Shown here piece by piece: positions 30,356 to 39,315 of a DNA stretch of 61,113 bases. The position numbers and the translations under genes were made by a program. How positions within the stretch are numbered: position 1 is the stretch's first letter; each line of letters begins with the position of its first letter. Origin of the DNA: Oscillospiraceae bacterium (GTDB lineage Bacteria > Bacillota > Clostridia > Oscillospirales > UBA929); contig WRIZ01000008.1 in the NCBI GenBank assembly GCA_009782475.1, positions 1 through 61,113 of the forward strand, given 5' to 3'. Under the pieces are notes generated by a model, which did not search any database, was not told the DNA's origin, and worked only from the letters and a program-made list of their open reading frames with translations.

Positions 30356-31420
30356 ATGCGTTCTGTGAAAACATGGCCGCAATGGGCGCGGAATGTTCTG
30401 TATATCGGTGCCGCATTGGCGGCCTTGTTTGTGCTGTTCCGCTGGCTTTTGCCGGTCGTTCTGCCCTTCCTGATCGCCATGGGGCTGGCGCGCCTGATGG
30501 AGCCGGCCGTGCGGTTTATGCACAAGAAATGGCGTTTTCCGCGTAAAATCGGGGCGGCATTGTTAACCCTGCTCATTGTCGCGGCCATCGTGGGGGCGGT
30601 GTGGTTTATCCTCTCCTGGCTTTTTTGGGAGATCAACGGTTTGATCGAACGCGCCCCGGAACTGATTGCCCGTCTGCCGGAAATGAACGAAAGCTGGACG
30701 GAAAAGCTCAACCGCTGGATCGAGGCCGCGCCGCTCTCGATGCGCGATACCCTGAGCAACGCGGCGGAAGGGGTCATGGAGGGGCTGAGTGCCATCCCCG
30801 CCAAAGTGGTTGGTTGGCTGACCAACTGGCTGACCGGCTTTGCGAAAAAACTACCTTATATCATCCTCTTTGTCTTTGCGTTGGTTTTGTCAACCTTCCT
30901 CATCTCGGCCGATTATCCCGGTATTACGAAATCCCTGTTGAAGCCTTTCTCCAAAAAGACGAGAGATAAAATACTATCCGTAAAAACGCGTTTGGTCAAT
31001 ACACTGGGTAAATGGTTGAAGGCGCAGGGGATGATCATGCTGATCACCTTCGGGGAACTGCTGCTCGGGTTTATGGTTTTGCGGATCCCCACCGCCCTGC
31101 TGGCCGCTTCGCTGATCGCGCTGGTAGACGCCCTCCCGGTGCTGGGCGCGGGGATATGCCTCATCCCCTGGGCTATCATCAGCCTGGCCTCGGGCGATTC
31201 GTTTCAGGCCGCCGGGCTGGCGGTGATCTACGGGGCGGTCGTTTTGGTGCGCGGGTTCCTTGAGCCCAAACTGGTCGGCGACCAAATCGGCCTCGGCGCG
31301 CTGCCGACGTTCATGGCAATGTACGCCGGGTTTGTGCTGTCCGGCGTGCTGGGGATGATCACCTTTCCCATCCTGCTGATCACCGGCAAACAGATATGGG
31401 AATCGTTTCCGAAAATTTGA
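30356..31420 (+). CDS. ytvI: AI-2E-type transporter, YtvI-like sporulation membrane protein
   Basis: The 354-residue protein has eight or so membrane helices, an amphipathic soluble segment (WTEKLNRWIEAAPL) and the conserved C-terminal block LVDALPVLGAGICLIPWAII, characteristic of the UPF0118/AI-2E family. In spore formers, YtvI is a sporulation-associated member. The ribosome-binding site is weak (GGGTGA). It is divergent from rpmF. Confidence 0.85.
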   Translation: MRSVKTWPQWARNVLYIGAALAALFVLFRWLLPVVLPFLIAMGLARLMEPAVRFMHKKWRFPRKIGAALLTLLIVAAIVGAVWFILSWLFWEINGLIERAPELIARLPEMNESWTEKLNRWIEAAPLSMRDTLSNAAEGVMEGLSAIPAKVVGWLTNWLTGFAKKLPYIILFVFALVLSTFLISADYPGITKSLLKPFSKKTRDKILSVKTRLVNTLGKWLKAQGMIMLITFGELLLGFMVLRIPTALLAASLIALVDALPVLGAGICLIPWAIISLASGDSFQAAGLAVIYGAVVLVRGFLEPKLVGDQIGLGALPTFMAMYAGFVLSGVLGMITFPILLITGKQIWESFPKI

Positions 31421-31421
31421 T

Positions 31422-33275
31422 TTACGGGCGTGTCCCTATGTATCTATTCCCGTTATAACAGTTTACATCAACATAATACGCCCGGCCGGCCGGTTTTTTG
31501 GCCGCAGGGGGCGTTCTGATCCATATAGGTTTCCCCGCGATCATCGGGTTATTCAAGTCGATGCCGCCTATCGTTCGGTCAAACGCGACAGTCGCCGCCG
31601 TGTTCGCGTTGCCTATATCAAACCAGTAACCGCTGCCGTAACTGATTTGATATTTTCCGGGTGCCAGTTTCAACGCCTTATCTGTGAGATATTTGGAAGG
31701 CGGTTTGGATTTATTCGGGGCTTTAACACTCACTTTAATCAGCTTAGAGCCGGCGGGTATAGCGGTTTTGAATGTCTGACCGTTGCTCCAGGGTTCCGTC
31801 GTCTCCCCTGAACTTTGGCTTCCTTTACCGCATCCGCAATCCTCCGGCTCTCCAATATTTTCGCAAACCAAGCCGCTCTGGCAGCTTTCGCATTCCCCGC
31901 AGCCTTCGGTCTCCTCTCCGCATTTGCAGCCTTCGCATGTGCAATCGCCGTCATCTCCGCCTCCTTCTCCCGGCGGCTCTGTATCAGCCGTTTTGGGGTT
32001 GGGAAATCGGATCAGCTTGTATTGTTTTTTACGCCCCTCTTCTAATTCCACAGGAAGATAATATGCCCCGCCGATCGGCGTCAAAACCATGTCGCCTAAA
32101 TTGTTATGCGGATCGGCTAAACCTTCTCTTTTCTTCCAGTCGAAGAAGATATAATGCGCGTCTCCGCTCTCGTTGAGGGTCAGCTTCACATGTTCTTGAA
32201 GGATTGTGTACGGATTGGTCTTGATCGGTGTCACTTTGACGGATTTTGTGCGGGGCTGGGCAAAGAAGGCGATCTGCGGCACAGCGTCTTTGTCCGGCTT
32301 GCCGCCAATATATACTTGGATCAGCACCGTATTTTTGTTGTTGAGCATCTTTTCGTAGGAGAATCCGTCCCAGCTCCCGCCGCGCTCCTCTCCGATCTGC
32401 GATTTAAACGACATAGAATACAGTTTTGGTTTGACTTTTTTCCAGCCCCCTTTCGGAAGGGGTTTATAAGGGTCTGTTGATTCGCCGATACCGTTTTTCG
32501 TTGTTTTAACATATACAGGCTGCCCGGCAGAAGCCTCATGATTAAAGAACACAACTTCACTGCGGAGGTCTATAATAAAATCGTCAAAATCGATCAGATA
32601 ATCAAGGCGGTCTATTTCAGCATAGGGATATTGAGGCTGTTCGACCGGCGGGAGGCTCCAGCCGGCTGGGACGGCTACGGCGCGAGCCGGCTGATCATCC
32701 GGTACGCCGCCGCCGTAGCCGATGCGCAGCAGCAATGGCGCGGTTTCCGACGGAGCGGCCGGTAAGGTTTGGCCGCAGTCGATCTGAATATATGTCATGT
32801 TTTGATGGTAATTGTTGCCGTCGTTTACATAATCCTTATCGTATCGGTGTTCCCGCACGGACAGAGAAAACTCGGTGACGGTGCTTTGGTCACCGGCCGG
32901 GGCGGCACCGATATAAACGAAGAAATCGACTTCTGCCTCAGCGGGGTTGCAGCCGGGAACCCATGACAACGCGTCGTATGTAAGGACATTCGGCCCTTTA
33001 TATGATCCGCTCCGAACGGGTTTTCTCTCCCATGGATATACGGGATCGGTGATTGCCATGCTGCTCATAAAAACGATCTCGTCAATACCGCAGCCCCTCG
33101 ATCCTACCCCGAAGCGAATATCGGTTGCACTTGTGTCGTTCGCGGAATAGGTGATCCTCCCCGTAATGTTTATGCCAAGGGAAAGTCCGTCTCCGTCTGC
33201 GGCGGTCGGCGGGATATATGCAACAAGCAAAACCAGTGTCAGAAAGAAGCTCGCAAGCCGATTCATCCGCTTCAT
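31422..33275 (-). CDS. Secreted protein with Cys-rich acidic linker
   Basis: The 617-residue protein has a signal peptide (MKRMNRLASFFLTLVLL) and two beta-rich regions separated by a linker of about 40 residues near position 465 containing ten cysteines (CTCEGCKCGEETEGCGECES begins it). The linker is also rich in Glu and Gly, like a metallothionein or a disulfide-ladder hinge. The C-terminal region (YQISYGSGYWFDIGNANTAA) resembles surface beta-domains. Start 33275 fits AAGGGG eight bases upstream. No anchor is seen. Convergent with ytvI. Confidence 0.8.
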   Translation of the reverse strand: MKRMNRLASFFLTLVLLVAYIPPTAADGDGLSLGINITGRITYSANDTSATDIRFGVGSRGCGIDEIVFMSSMAITDPVYPWERKPVRSGSYKGPNVLTYDALSWVPGCNPAEAEVDFFVYIGAAPAGDQSTVTEFSLSVREHRYDKDYVNDGNNYHQNMTYIQIDCGQTLPAAPSETAPLLLRIGYGGGVPDDQPARAVAVPAGWSLPPVEQPQYPYAEIDRLDYLIDFDDFIIDLRSEVVFFNHEASAGQPVYVKTTKNGIGESTDPYKPLPKGGWKKVKPKLYSMSFKSQIGEERGGSWDGFSYEKMLNNKNTVLIQVYIGGKPDKDAVPQIAFFAQPRTKSVKVTPIKTNPYTILQEHVKLTLNESGDAHYIFFDWKKREGLADPHNNLGDMVLTPIGGAYYLPVELEEGRKKQYKLIRFPNPKTADTEPPGEGGGDDGDCTCEGCKCGEETEGCGECESCQSGLVCENIGEPEDCGCGKGSQSSGETTEPWSNGQTFKTAIPAGSKLIKVSVKAPNKSKPPSKYLTDKALKLAPGKYQISYGSGYWFDIGNANTAATVAFDRTIGGIDLNNPMIAGKPIWIRTPPAAKKPAGRAYYVDVNCYNGNRYIGTRP

Positions 33276-33288
33276 AAACATTACCCCT

Positions 33289-33338
33289 TTGACATATTTT
33301 TTCCCATATAGTATACTATGTTAATCGAAACATGGCAA
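33289..33338. promoter_or_regulatory. Bidirectional promoter with overlapping palindromic -10 elements
   Basis: Rightward, TTGACA (33289-33294) and TATACT (33312-33317) have a 17-base spacer and serve degV-2. Leftward, TTGCCA (33333-33338) and TATACT (33310-33315) have a 17-base spacer and serve the Cys-rich protein. The two -10 elements overlap within the palindrome ATAGTATACTAT. Confidence 0.7.
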
Positions 33339-33366
33339 CACAAACTTCAAGAAAGGAGCCTCGCGC

Positions 33367-34239
33367 TTGGAAAAAATCCTGTTTATCATCGACTCCCCGG
33401 GGGATTTGACAAAAGAAGAAATTGCGGGCAAACCCATTTGGATCAATCCGGTTCTAGTCAGTTACGGCGGATTGGAAAAATGGGAGCACGAACTGGAACC
33501 GCGCCAGTTTTGGAAAGACTTGACCAGACTGGACGAGATCCCGCGCACAACGATGATCGTGCCGGACGACTGGCTCCGTCTCTACCGCAAAGCCAAAGCC
33601 GAGGGGTTTACCCATGTATTGGTACATACACTGTCGTCAACGGCAAGCGGCATCTGCAATTCGGCGTTTTTGGCCAAAAGGCTGTTTGAAGACGGGGACG
33701 GCATCCCGGTCGAGGTGGTCGATTCTCGTTCCTATGCCTTTATATACGGGCGCAACATCCTCAAATGCGCGGAAATGGCCGAACAGGGCGTCCCGTTCAG
33801 CCAAATCGTTGAACACCTGCGCGGTTTGACCAGCCGCAACCGCGCCATTTTATGGGTCTATACCCTCAAACACCTGAAAAAGAGCGGCCGCATTTCGGGT
33901 ATGCGCGCCTTTGTGGGCGAAACGCTCGGTTTGCGCCCCCTCCTGCTGATCAAAGACGGCGTCATCGCGCCGATCGACAAGGTGCGGGGCGACGGCAACG
34001 TCATCCCCCGGGCGGCGCAGCTTGTGAAGGAACACGCCGTCGCGCCGGAGACGCAGCGCATTGAAATTTTATATGCCGATGTGCCGCAAACCGAGATAGA
34101 GCGGGCGCAGAACATCATCGGCGAAGTGGTTCGTCCCAAGGAGATCACCCTTCACCACATCGGAGGCGTTATTGCCATCAACTGCGGCCCGGCCTCGATG
34201 GCGGCGTGTTTTTACGGTGAGCCGATTGAATTGGGGTAG
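33367..34239 (+). CDS. DegV family protein (second copy)
   Basis: The 290-residue DegV-fold protein has FIIDSPGDLTKEE at the N-terminus where canonical members have TDSTxDL, then VLVHTLSSTASGICNSAF and VEVVDSRSYAFIYG. The changed first motif (DSP instead of DST) may alter lipid-head contacts. The start is TTG, backed by AAAGGAGCC at seven bases. It has its own promoter, shared divergently with the Cys-rich protein gene. Confidence 0.87.
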   Translation: MEKILFIIDSPGDLTKEEIAGKPIWINPVLVSYGGLEKWEHELEPRQFWKDLTRLDEIPRTTMIVPDDWLRLYRKAKAEGFTHVLVHTLSSTASGICNSAFLAKRLFEDGDGIPVEVVDSRSYAFIYGRNILKCAEMAEQGVPFSQIVEHLRGLTSRNRAILWVYTLKHLKKSGRISGMRAFVGETLGLRPLLLIKDGVIAPIDKVRGDGNVIPRAAQLVKEHAVAPETQRIEILYADVPQTEIERAQNIIGEVVRPKEITLHHIGGVIAINCGPASMAACFYGEPIELG

Positions 34240-34246
34240 GGAGCTA

Positions 34247-34327
34247 CGCCGCGCTGTAAATCACTTCGCCAGTTTTCAAAAACCCGCTCTTGTCGCAGGT
34301 TTCGTCCAGCACGTATGGCGCACAATG
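34247..34327 (-). pseudogene. Possible C-terminal gene remnant
   Basis: A start-less minus-strand frame encodes about 27 residues (HCAPYVLDETCDKSGFLKTG, then EVIYSAA and a stop) between degV-2 and the MFS gene. Its amino-acid make-up is protein-like rather than repeat-like, but it is too short to identify. It could be a coincidence. Confidence 0.2.
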
Positions 34328-34336
34328 TCAACAATG

Positions 34337-35506
34337 TCACGCATTCGCCCGGTTCTTCATAAACACCAGCAAAATCAACGCCGCCGCCAGCGACAGCACC
34401 GCGCCGAAGACAAACGGCACGGCCGAACCGAACGCGTTCCACAAAAAGCCCGCGATCACGCTGGCCGGGAGCAGGGCGACGCCCGAGACCGTGGACTGTA
34501 AACCGAGCATCGTCCCTTTCAGCTCAGGCGGGGCGATCTCTGCGACATAAGCCCGCTCAACCCCGGCGATCATGGCGGTGTACGCCCCGTAAACGGCGAA
34601 CACCGCAACCATCATCCAGCGTTCGGAGGCAAAGGCAAAGCCGAGGTAGCAAAGAGAAAAAGCGAGGTAGCCGGGAACCAGCAGCTTCTTACGCCCGACG
34701 CAGTCGGAGAGTTTGCCGAACGGCATGGACAAGACCGAGGCGGTTATGTTGTAGAGGAAATAGAGCAGGATGACACTCACCGTGTCAAACCCGGCGGCTT
34801 GCGCTTTAAGCAGGATGAAGGTGTTGGAAGAATTGCCCAGCGTGAACAAGAAGACGACAAAGAGGTAGAGTTTGAGCTGGCTGTCGATCTTGCGCGCGTT
34901 TACCCAAAACAGCTCTTTGGTTTTGGCCGGGCGCGGGTTCTTTTTTTGTTTGATGAAAAAAAACATCAGCAGCCCCAAAACGGCGGGGATGATCGAAAGC
35001 GAGAACATTTTCTTATATTCAAAATTACTCCCCATGTTGCGTAACACAAAATATGTAATCAAAATGCCGATGGCCGCGCCCAGCATATCCATCGCCTTGT
35101 GTAAACCGAAGGCTTTGCCCAGCTTGTCCTGCTCCACGCTTTCGCTCACCAGCACATCGCGCGGCGCGGTGCGGATGCCTTTCCCGACACGGTCGATCAC
35201 GCGCGCGCCCAAAATACCGAGCCACGACCCGGCAAACAGAAGAGCCAGTTTATACACGATCCCGGCGGCGTAACCCATGAAGGCGGTCGCCTTTTTTTGC
35301 TGAAAACGGTCGGTCACATATCCGCTGAACACTTTGAGCAAGCTGGCCAAGCTCTCCGCGATCCCCTCGACCACGCCCACAAGGGCGGGCGTCGCGCCGA
35401 ACGAGGAGACAAGGTAAAGTGGAATGAGCGGGTAGACCATCTCGGAGCTGATGTCGGTAAAAAAGCTGACCAAGCCGAGAAAGATGATATTGAGCAAGGC
35501 GGACAC
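34337..35506 (-). CDS. Major facilitator superfamily transporter
   Basis: The 389-residue protein has twelve predicted membrane helices. The cytoplasmic loop motif GYVTDRFQQKK follows helix 2. A conserved RVIDRVGKGIRTAPRDVLVS segment after helix 4 is typical of the MFS subgroup including YfcJ-like and multidrug-type exporters. The substrate is unknown. The start is GTG (MSALLNIIFLG) with GAAGGG upstream. It is divergent from the seven-gene dlt-like operon. Confidence 0.88.
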   Translation of the reverse strand: MSALLNIIFLGLVSFFTDISSEMVYPLIPLYLVSSFGATPALVGVVEGIAESLASLLKVFSGYVTDRFQQKKATAFMGYAAGIVYKLALLFAGSWLGILGARVIDRVGKGIRTAPRDVLVSESVEQDKLGKAFGLHKAMDMLGAAIGILITYFVLRNMGSNFEYKKMFSLSIIPAVLGLLMFFFIKQKKNPRPAKTKELFWVNARKIDSQLKLYLFVVFLFTLGNSSNTFILLKAQAAGFDTVSVILLYFLYNITASVLSMPFGKLSDCVGRKKLLVPGYLAFSLCYLGFAFASERWMMVAVFAVYGAYTAMIAGVERAYVAEIAPPELKGTMLGLQSTVSGVALLPASVIAGFLWNAFGSAVPFVFGAVLSLAAALILLVFMKNRANA

Positions 35507-35528
35507 GACCCTTCATCGGATTGAGGTA

Positions 35529-35558
35529 AGTATACCATGCCCGGTGAAGCGAGGGCAA
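35529..35558 (-). promoter_or_regulatory. Promoter of the MFS gene
   Basis: On the minus strand TTGCCC (35553-35558) and TATACT (35529-35534) are separated by 18 bases, about 25 bases upstream of the GTG start. Confidence 0.6.
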
Positions 35559-35571
35559 GTCCGTCTTCCGA

Positions 35572-35601
35572 TTGACAAAAGCCGTACTTTCATGGTACAT
35601 T
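35572..35601 (+). promoter_or_regulatory. Promoter of the dlt-like operon
   Basis: TTGACA (35572-35577) and TACATT (35596-35601) are separated by 18 bases, about 50 bases upstream of the transglutaminase-like gene. Confidence 0.6.
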
Positions 35602-35659
35602 GAATGGGTAGTGTTGATGAGTTTGGCGGTGTCGGCGTATAAAAAGGCGTAAAAAGCTG

Positions 35660-36952
35660 ATGATCGGTTTGGCCGTTTGCTTTGCGGTCTTGTCGGCGTT
35701 TGCCCTGATCGTCTTGACCAGGGGTTCCGAAGCCGCCCCTGCCGAAGAACCGTCCGCGCCAGCCTATATCTCCCCGCCCGCGACCTGGGCGCAGTATACC
35801 GTTATCGATCCGCTGATCATCGAGCTGGGTTCGCCCCGGCGGGTGATCACGGCGGCGGATTTTATCTTCAACGCGCCGGAGGAAGACGGGTTTACCCTTG
35901 TAACCGATTTGAGCGGCCTTGACTTTAACGCGCTCGGACAAGTTGAATTGATCATCACGCTAAACGGTGAAGGGCGGCGTTTCACCGTTGAAGTGCGCGA
36001 CCTCATCCCGCCCGAGGCGACACCGGTGCATGTGACCAAATGGCTGGACGAAGCGTTTTCCCCCGAAGAGTTCGTCACCGACATCATCGACCAAACGGAG
36101 GTGACTGTCACGTTTGCCGCCCCGCCCGACGGGTCATTGGAAGGCGAACAGGAAGTCTTCCTCCTGCTGACCGACGAAAGCGGTAACACAACCTCCATTA
36201 CGTCCAAGCTCACCCTGATGCGCGATACCGAACCGCCCGTGATCACCGGGTTGCTGGATAAATCCATGTTTTTGGGCGACACCATCGCCTACCGCTTCGG
36301 GATTACCGTCACCGACAACCGTGACGAAGAGGTGGAGCTGATGGTCGATTCCGGCGCGGTGGACACCCGGAAGGAAGGGGTTTACCCCGTCATTTACTCG
36401 GCAACCGATTCCAGCGGCAATAAGACGGCCGTCAAAGGGACGGTGACCGTTTTCGAGGTGACGCGCGAACAGGTGGACGAAATGGCCGACGAGATTTTAG
36501 AGGTTATTTTCGTGAAGGGTGAGTTAATTGACGATGAGTTCATCGAAGAAGAAATGACTCCGTATGAAAAAGCGTTCGCCATTTATCAATGGGTGCAGGA
36601 TCATATTATCTACATCAACAGCAGCATCAAGGACGACCCGTACTACGCCGCTTACCGGGGTTTCCGCGACATGACGGGCGACTGCTACGTCCATTACGCC
36701 GTCAGCGAGATTTTACTGACCCGCGCCGGGATCGACAACGTCCCGATCGAGCGCATCCCGGGGCAGAGAGCCATGCACTACTGGAGCCTGATCAACCTCG
36801 GTGAAGGCTGGTATCACTTCGACGCGACACCGCATGAAAGCGGCGGCGACGGCTTTTATTTCACCGAATCGCAGGCGCGCGCCCTTCTGAAAGGGCGCAG
36901 CAGCACTTATTATACCTACGACACGGAGTTATACCCCGAGGTGGTTCCATGA
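35660..36952 (+). CDS. Membrane-anchored transglutaminase-like protein
   Basis: The 430-residue protein has an N-terminal anchor (LAVCFAVLSAFALIVL), several Ig-like beta modules (DTEPPVITGLLDKS; TAVKGTVTVFE) and a C-terminal transglutaminase-like domain. The catalytic triad is visible: Cys in DMTGDCYVHYAV, His in RAMHYWSLINL, Asp in WYHFDATP. It would act outside the cell on wall or surface polymers. Codons directly upstream of ATG 35660 read RRIKRRKKL in frame, so translation could begin slightly earlier from a non-standard codon. It overlaps the racemase gene by four bases and heads the operon. Confidence 0.88.
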   Translation: MIGLAVCFAVLSAFALIVLTRGSEAAPAEEPSAPAYISPPATWAQYTVIDPLIIELGSPRRVITAADFIFNAPEEDGFTLVTDLSGLDFNALGQVELIITLNGEGRRFTVEVRDLIPPEATPVHVTKWLDEAFSPEEFVTDIIDQTEVTVTFAAPPDGSLEGEQEVFLLLTDESGNTTSITSKLTLMRDTEPPVITGLLDKSMFLGDTIAYRFGITVTDNRDEEVELMVDSGAVDTRKEGVYPVIYSATDSSGNKTAVKGTVTVFEVTREQVDEMADEILEVIFVKGELIDDEFIEEEMTPYEKAFAIYQWVQDHIIYINSSIKDDPYYAAYRGFRDMTGDCYVHYAVSEILLTRAGIDNVPIERIPGQRAMHYWSLINLGEGWYHFDATPHESGGDGFYFTESQARALLKGRSSTYYTYDTELYPEVVP

Positions 36953-37635
36953 GAAAAAAACTCGGCATTGCCGGGGGGATGGGGCCGTACGCTTCTGCTT
37001 ATTTTATTGAGCAGCTCACACGGCTGACCCGGGCTTCGACCGATCAAGAGCACATCGGGTTCATCTTCTACAGCGCGCCGCAGATACCCGACCGGAGCGC
37101 GTTTCTAACCGGGTTGAGTAGTGTAAATCCGCTGGACAAGCTGCTGGACGTCTGCCGTATCCTCGAACCGCTGGTTGATGTGATTGCCATTCCCTGCATG
37201 ACGGCGCACCATTTCCACAACGAGTTTTCCGAAGCGTTGCGCCTTCCTGTGCCGGACATGCACCGGGTATGCGCCGAGGCTGCCGGGGATTGTTCCTCGC
37301 TGGGCATTTTGGCGACCGACGGCACCGTCGCAAGCGGGCGGCTGTTATCGGTGTTAAGCGATTTTGGCGTCCGTTCGATACTCCCGGAGAATCAAGCCCC
37401 GGTCATGCGGCTGATTTACGATGTGAAAGCGGGCAAACCGCGCAATCCCGAACTCTTCCGCTCGGTGACCGGGCGGCTGATTGAACGCGGCGCGGAAAAG
37501 ATTCTGCTGGCCTGCACTGAACTTTCGGTCTATGCGGGGACGCCGGATACGCCGAGCCTGCTCGACGCTTCCGAACTATACGCAAGATACTGCATCAAAA
37601 TGGCGGGGGGGACGGTTGTTGACCAATGTCCTTGA
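36949..37635 (+). CDS. Aspartate/glutamate racemase family protein (RacX/YgeA-like)
   Basis: The 228-residue protein starts LGIAGGMGPYASAYF and has the two catalytic cysteines of the family, in VIAIPCMTAHHF near residue 84 and ILLACTELSVY near residue 187. Such enzymes interconvert L- and D-amino acids without cofactor; specificity ranges from Asp/Glu to broad (RacX). Its place between the transglutaminase-like and DltA-like genes, overlapping both, suggests it supplies a D-amino acid to the adenylation enzyme. Confidence 0.9.
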   Translation: MRKKLGIAGGMGPYASAYFIEQLTRLTRASTDQEHIGFIFYSAPQIPDRSAFLTGLSSVNPLDKLLDVCRILEPLVDVIAIPCMTAHHFHNEFSEALRLPVPDMHRVCAEAAGDCSSLGILATDGTVASGRLLSVLSDFGVRSILPENQAPVMRLIYDVKAGKPRNPELFRSVTGRLIERGAEKILLACTELSVYAGTPDTPSLLDASELYARYCIKMAGGTVVDQCP

Positions 37636-39091
37636 ATACCTAGATCACACCCCGTTCCCGGAGAGGGTCGCCTACACCAACGGAGAGAACGGTTTGACCT
37701 TCGCAGGGGTTGACCGCCTGTCCCGCGCGATCGGCACCTCTTTGCTGCAAGCCGGGCACAGCCGGGTTCCCGTCGTCGTTCTGATGGGACGATCACCTGA
37801 CACCGCCGCGGCCTTTTTCGGGGCGGTGCGCGCCGGGTGCGCCTATGTCCCGGTCGATCCCGACATGGCGCGAAACCGTATCGAGGGCATCTTTGAGGAT
37901 TTACAGCCCGCTGCCGTCATTTACGAGGAAAAAACCCGCGCGCTGCTGGAATCGCTGGATTACAAAGGCGATGCCTTTGATTACGGTAATATCGTAAATA
38001 CGAAGACCGACGATACCGCTTTGGAGCGCGTCCGCCGGGAGGCGATTGACACCGATTTGCTCTACATCGTCTATACATCCGGCTCGACCGGCCAGCCCAA
38101 AGGCGTGGCGGCCTGCCACCGTTCGGTGATCGACTATATCGAGAGTTTGTCCGGCGTTTTGGGGTTTTCGGAGAAGACGATCTTCGGCAGCCAAACGCCG
38201 CTCTATGTGGACGCCTGCCTGAAAGAACTCTATCCTACCTTGAAATTCGGCGCGGCAACCTATCTGATCCCGAAAGAGCTCTTCATGTTCCCGGTCAAGC
38301 TGATCGACTATCTGAATGAGCACAAGATCAACACCGTCTGCTGGGTGGTTTCTGCGTTGACCATCCTGTCCGGCACCGGCGCGCTGGAAGCCCGCCCGCC
38401 CAAACACCTGACGACGGTGGCGTTCGGAAGCGAGGTCTTCCCGCAAACGCAGCTCTCCCTGTGGCGCAAAGCCCTGCCGGGCGCGCGGTTTTTCAATCTC
38501 TACGGCCCGACCGAATGCACCGGGATGTCGTGCTGGTATGAAGTGACGCGGGACTTCCAGCCGGGGGAGCCTATCCCCATCGGGCAACCCTTCCGCAACA
38601 CCCGCATCCTCCTGCTGGACGGGGAAATCTGCGTCGCGGGAACCTCGCTGACGCTGGGGTACTACAACGATTTCACCAAAACCGACGCTTCTTTCGTTCA
38701 AAACCCGCTGAACACATCCTATCACGAGCTGATCTACCGCACTGGGGACATGGGGGCGTATAACGAATACGGCGAACTGGTTTTCGCCGGACGGCGCGAC
38801 CATCAAATCAAGCATATGGGGCACCGCATCGAATTGGGTGAAATCGAAGCGGCCGTAAACGCCCTGGCCGGTATGGCGCAGGCGGCTTGCGTATACGACG
38901 CGGACAAACGGAAAATCGTGCTGTTCACCGTTGGAACCCCGTCTGTAACGGAAATCATGGCGCATTGCAAAGAGCGGCTGCCGCGCTTTATGGTTCCCAA
39001 CGCGGTCATCCCGCTCGCCCAACTCCCGCTCACGCCCAACGGCAAGACCGACCGAACCGCCTTGCTTGCAACGTGGCGCGAAAGAGGCTGA
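37619..39091 (+). CDS. DltA-like amino acid adenylation enzyme
   Basis: The 490-residue ANL-superfamily enzyme activates an amino acid as adenylate and loads it on the adjacent carrier protein. Motifs: A3 YTSGSTGQPKGV near residue 147, QTPLYVDACLKELYP with the amino-group-binding Asp, NLYGPTECTGMSC, YRTGDMG, and the A10 lysine in LTPNGKTDR. At the position of DltA Cys269 the sequence is AFGSEVFP, with Gly replacing Cys, so D-Ala selectivity may be lost. The start is TTG 37619 (37616 also possible), inside the racemase gene. Confidence 0.88.
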   Translation: MTNVLEYLDHTPFPERVAYTNGENGLTFAGVDRLSRAIGTSLLQAGHSRVPVVVLMGRSPDTAAAFFGAVRAGCAYVPVDPDMARNRIEGIFEDLQPAAVIYEEKTRALLESLDYKGDAFDYGNIVNTKTDDTALERVRREAIDTDLLYIVYTSGSTGQPKGVAACHRSVIDYIESLSGVLGFSEKTIFGSQTPLYVDACLKELYPTLKFGAATYLIPKELFMFPVKLIDYLNEHKINTVCWVVSALTILSGTGALEARPPKHLTTVAFGSEVFPQTQLSLWRKALPGARFFNLYGPTECTGMSCWYEVTRDFQPGEPIPIGQPFRNTRILLLDGEICVAGTSLTLGYYNDFTKTDASFVQNPLNTSYHELIYRTGDMGAYNEYGELVFAGRRDHQIKHMGHRIELGEIEAAVNALAGMAQAACVYDADKRKIVLFTVGTPSVTEIMAHCKERLPRFMVPNAVIPLAQLPLTPNGKTDRTALLATWRERG

Positions 39092-39093
39092 TT

Positions 39094-39315
39094 ATGGATA
39101 AGCTGCTCTCCATCCTCTCGGGTCTGCACCCGGACATAGATTTTAACAGTCACGATGACCTGATCGGCGGCGGCGTGCTGGATTCGTTCGACATTGTGAC
39201 CATTGTCGCCGACATTGACGAGGCATACGGCGCGGCCATCCCCGCCGAGGAGATCGTGCCGGAGAATTTCCATTCGGCGGCGGCGTTGTTCGCGCTGATC
39301 GAGCGTTTGCGATGA
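39094..39315 (+). CDS. DltC-like acyl/aminoacyl carrier protein
   Basis: The 73-residue four-helix carrier protein starts MDKLLSILSGLHPDIDF and has the phosphopantetheine serine in GVLDSFDIVT near residue 30. It is acidic, as carrier proteins are. It begins two bases after the adenylation gene and overlaps the MBOAT gene by four bases (ATGA). Confidence 0.92.
   Translation: MDKLLSILSGLHPDIDFNSHDDLIGGGVLDSFDIVTIVADIDEAYGAAIPAEEIVPENFHSAAALFALIERLR

Noticed and set aside
37901-39022. A 373-codon open frame opposite the DltA-like gene
   Set aside because: It lacks an SD and known motifs, while the + strand frame has all ANL motifs.
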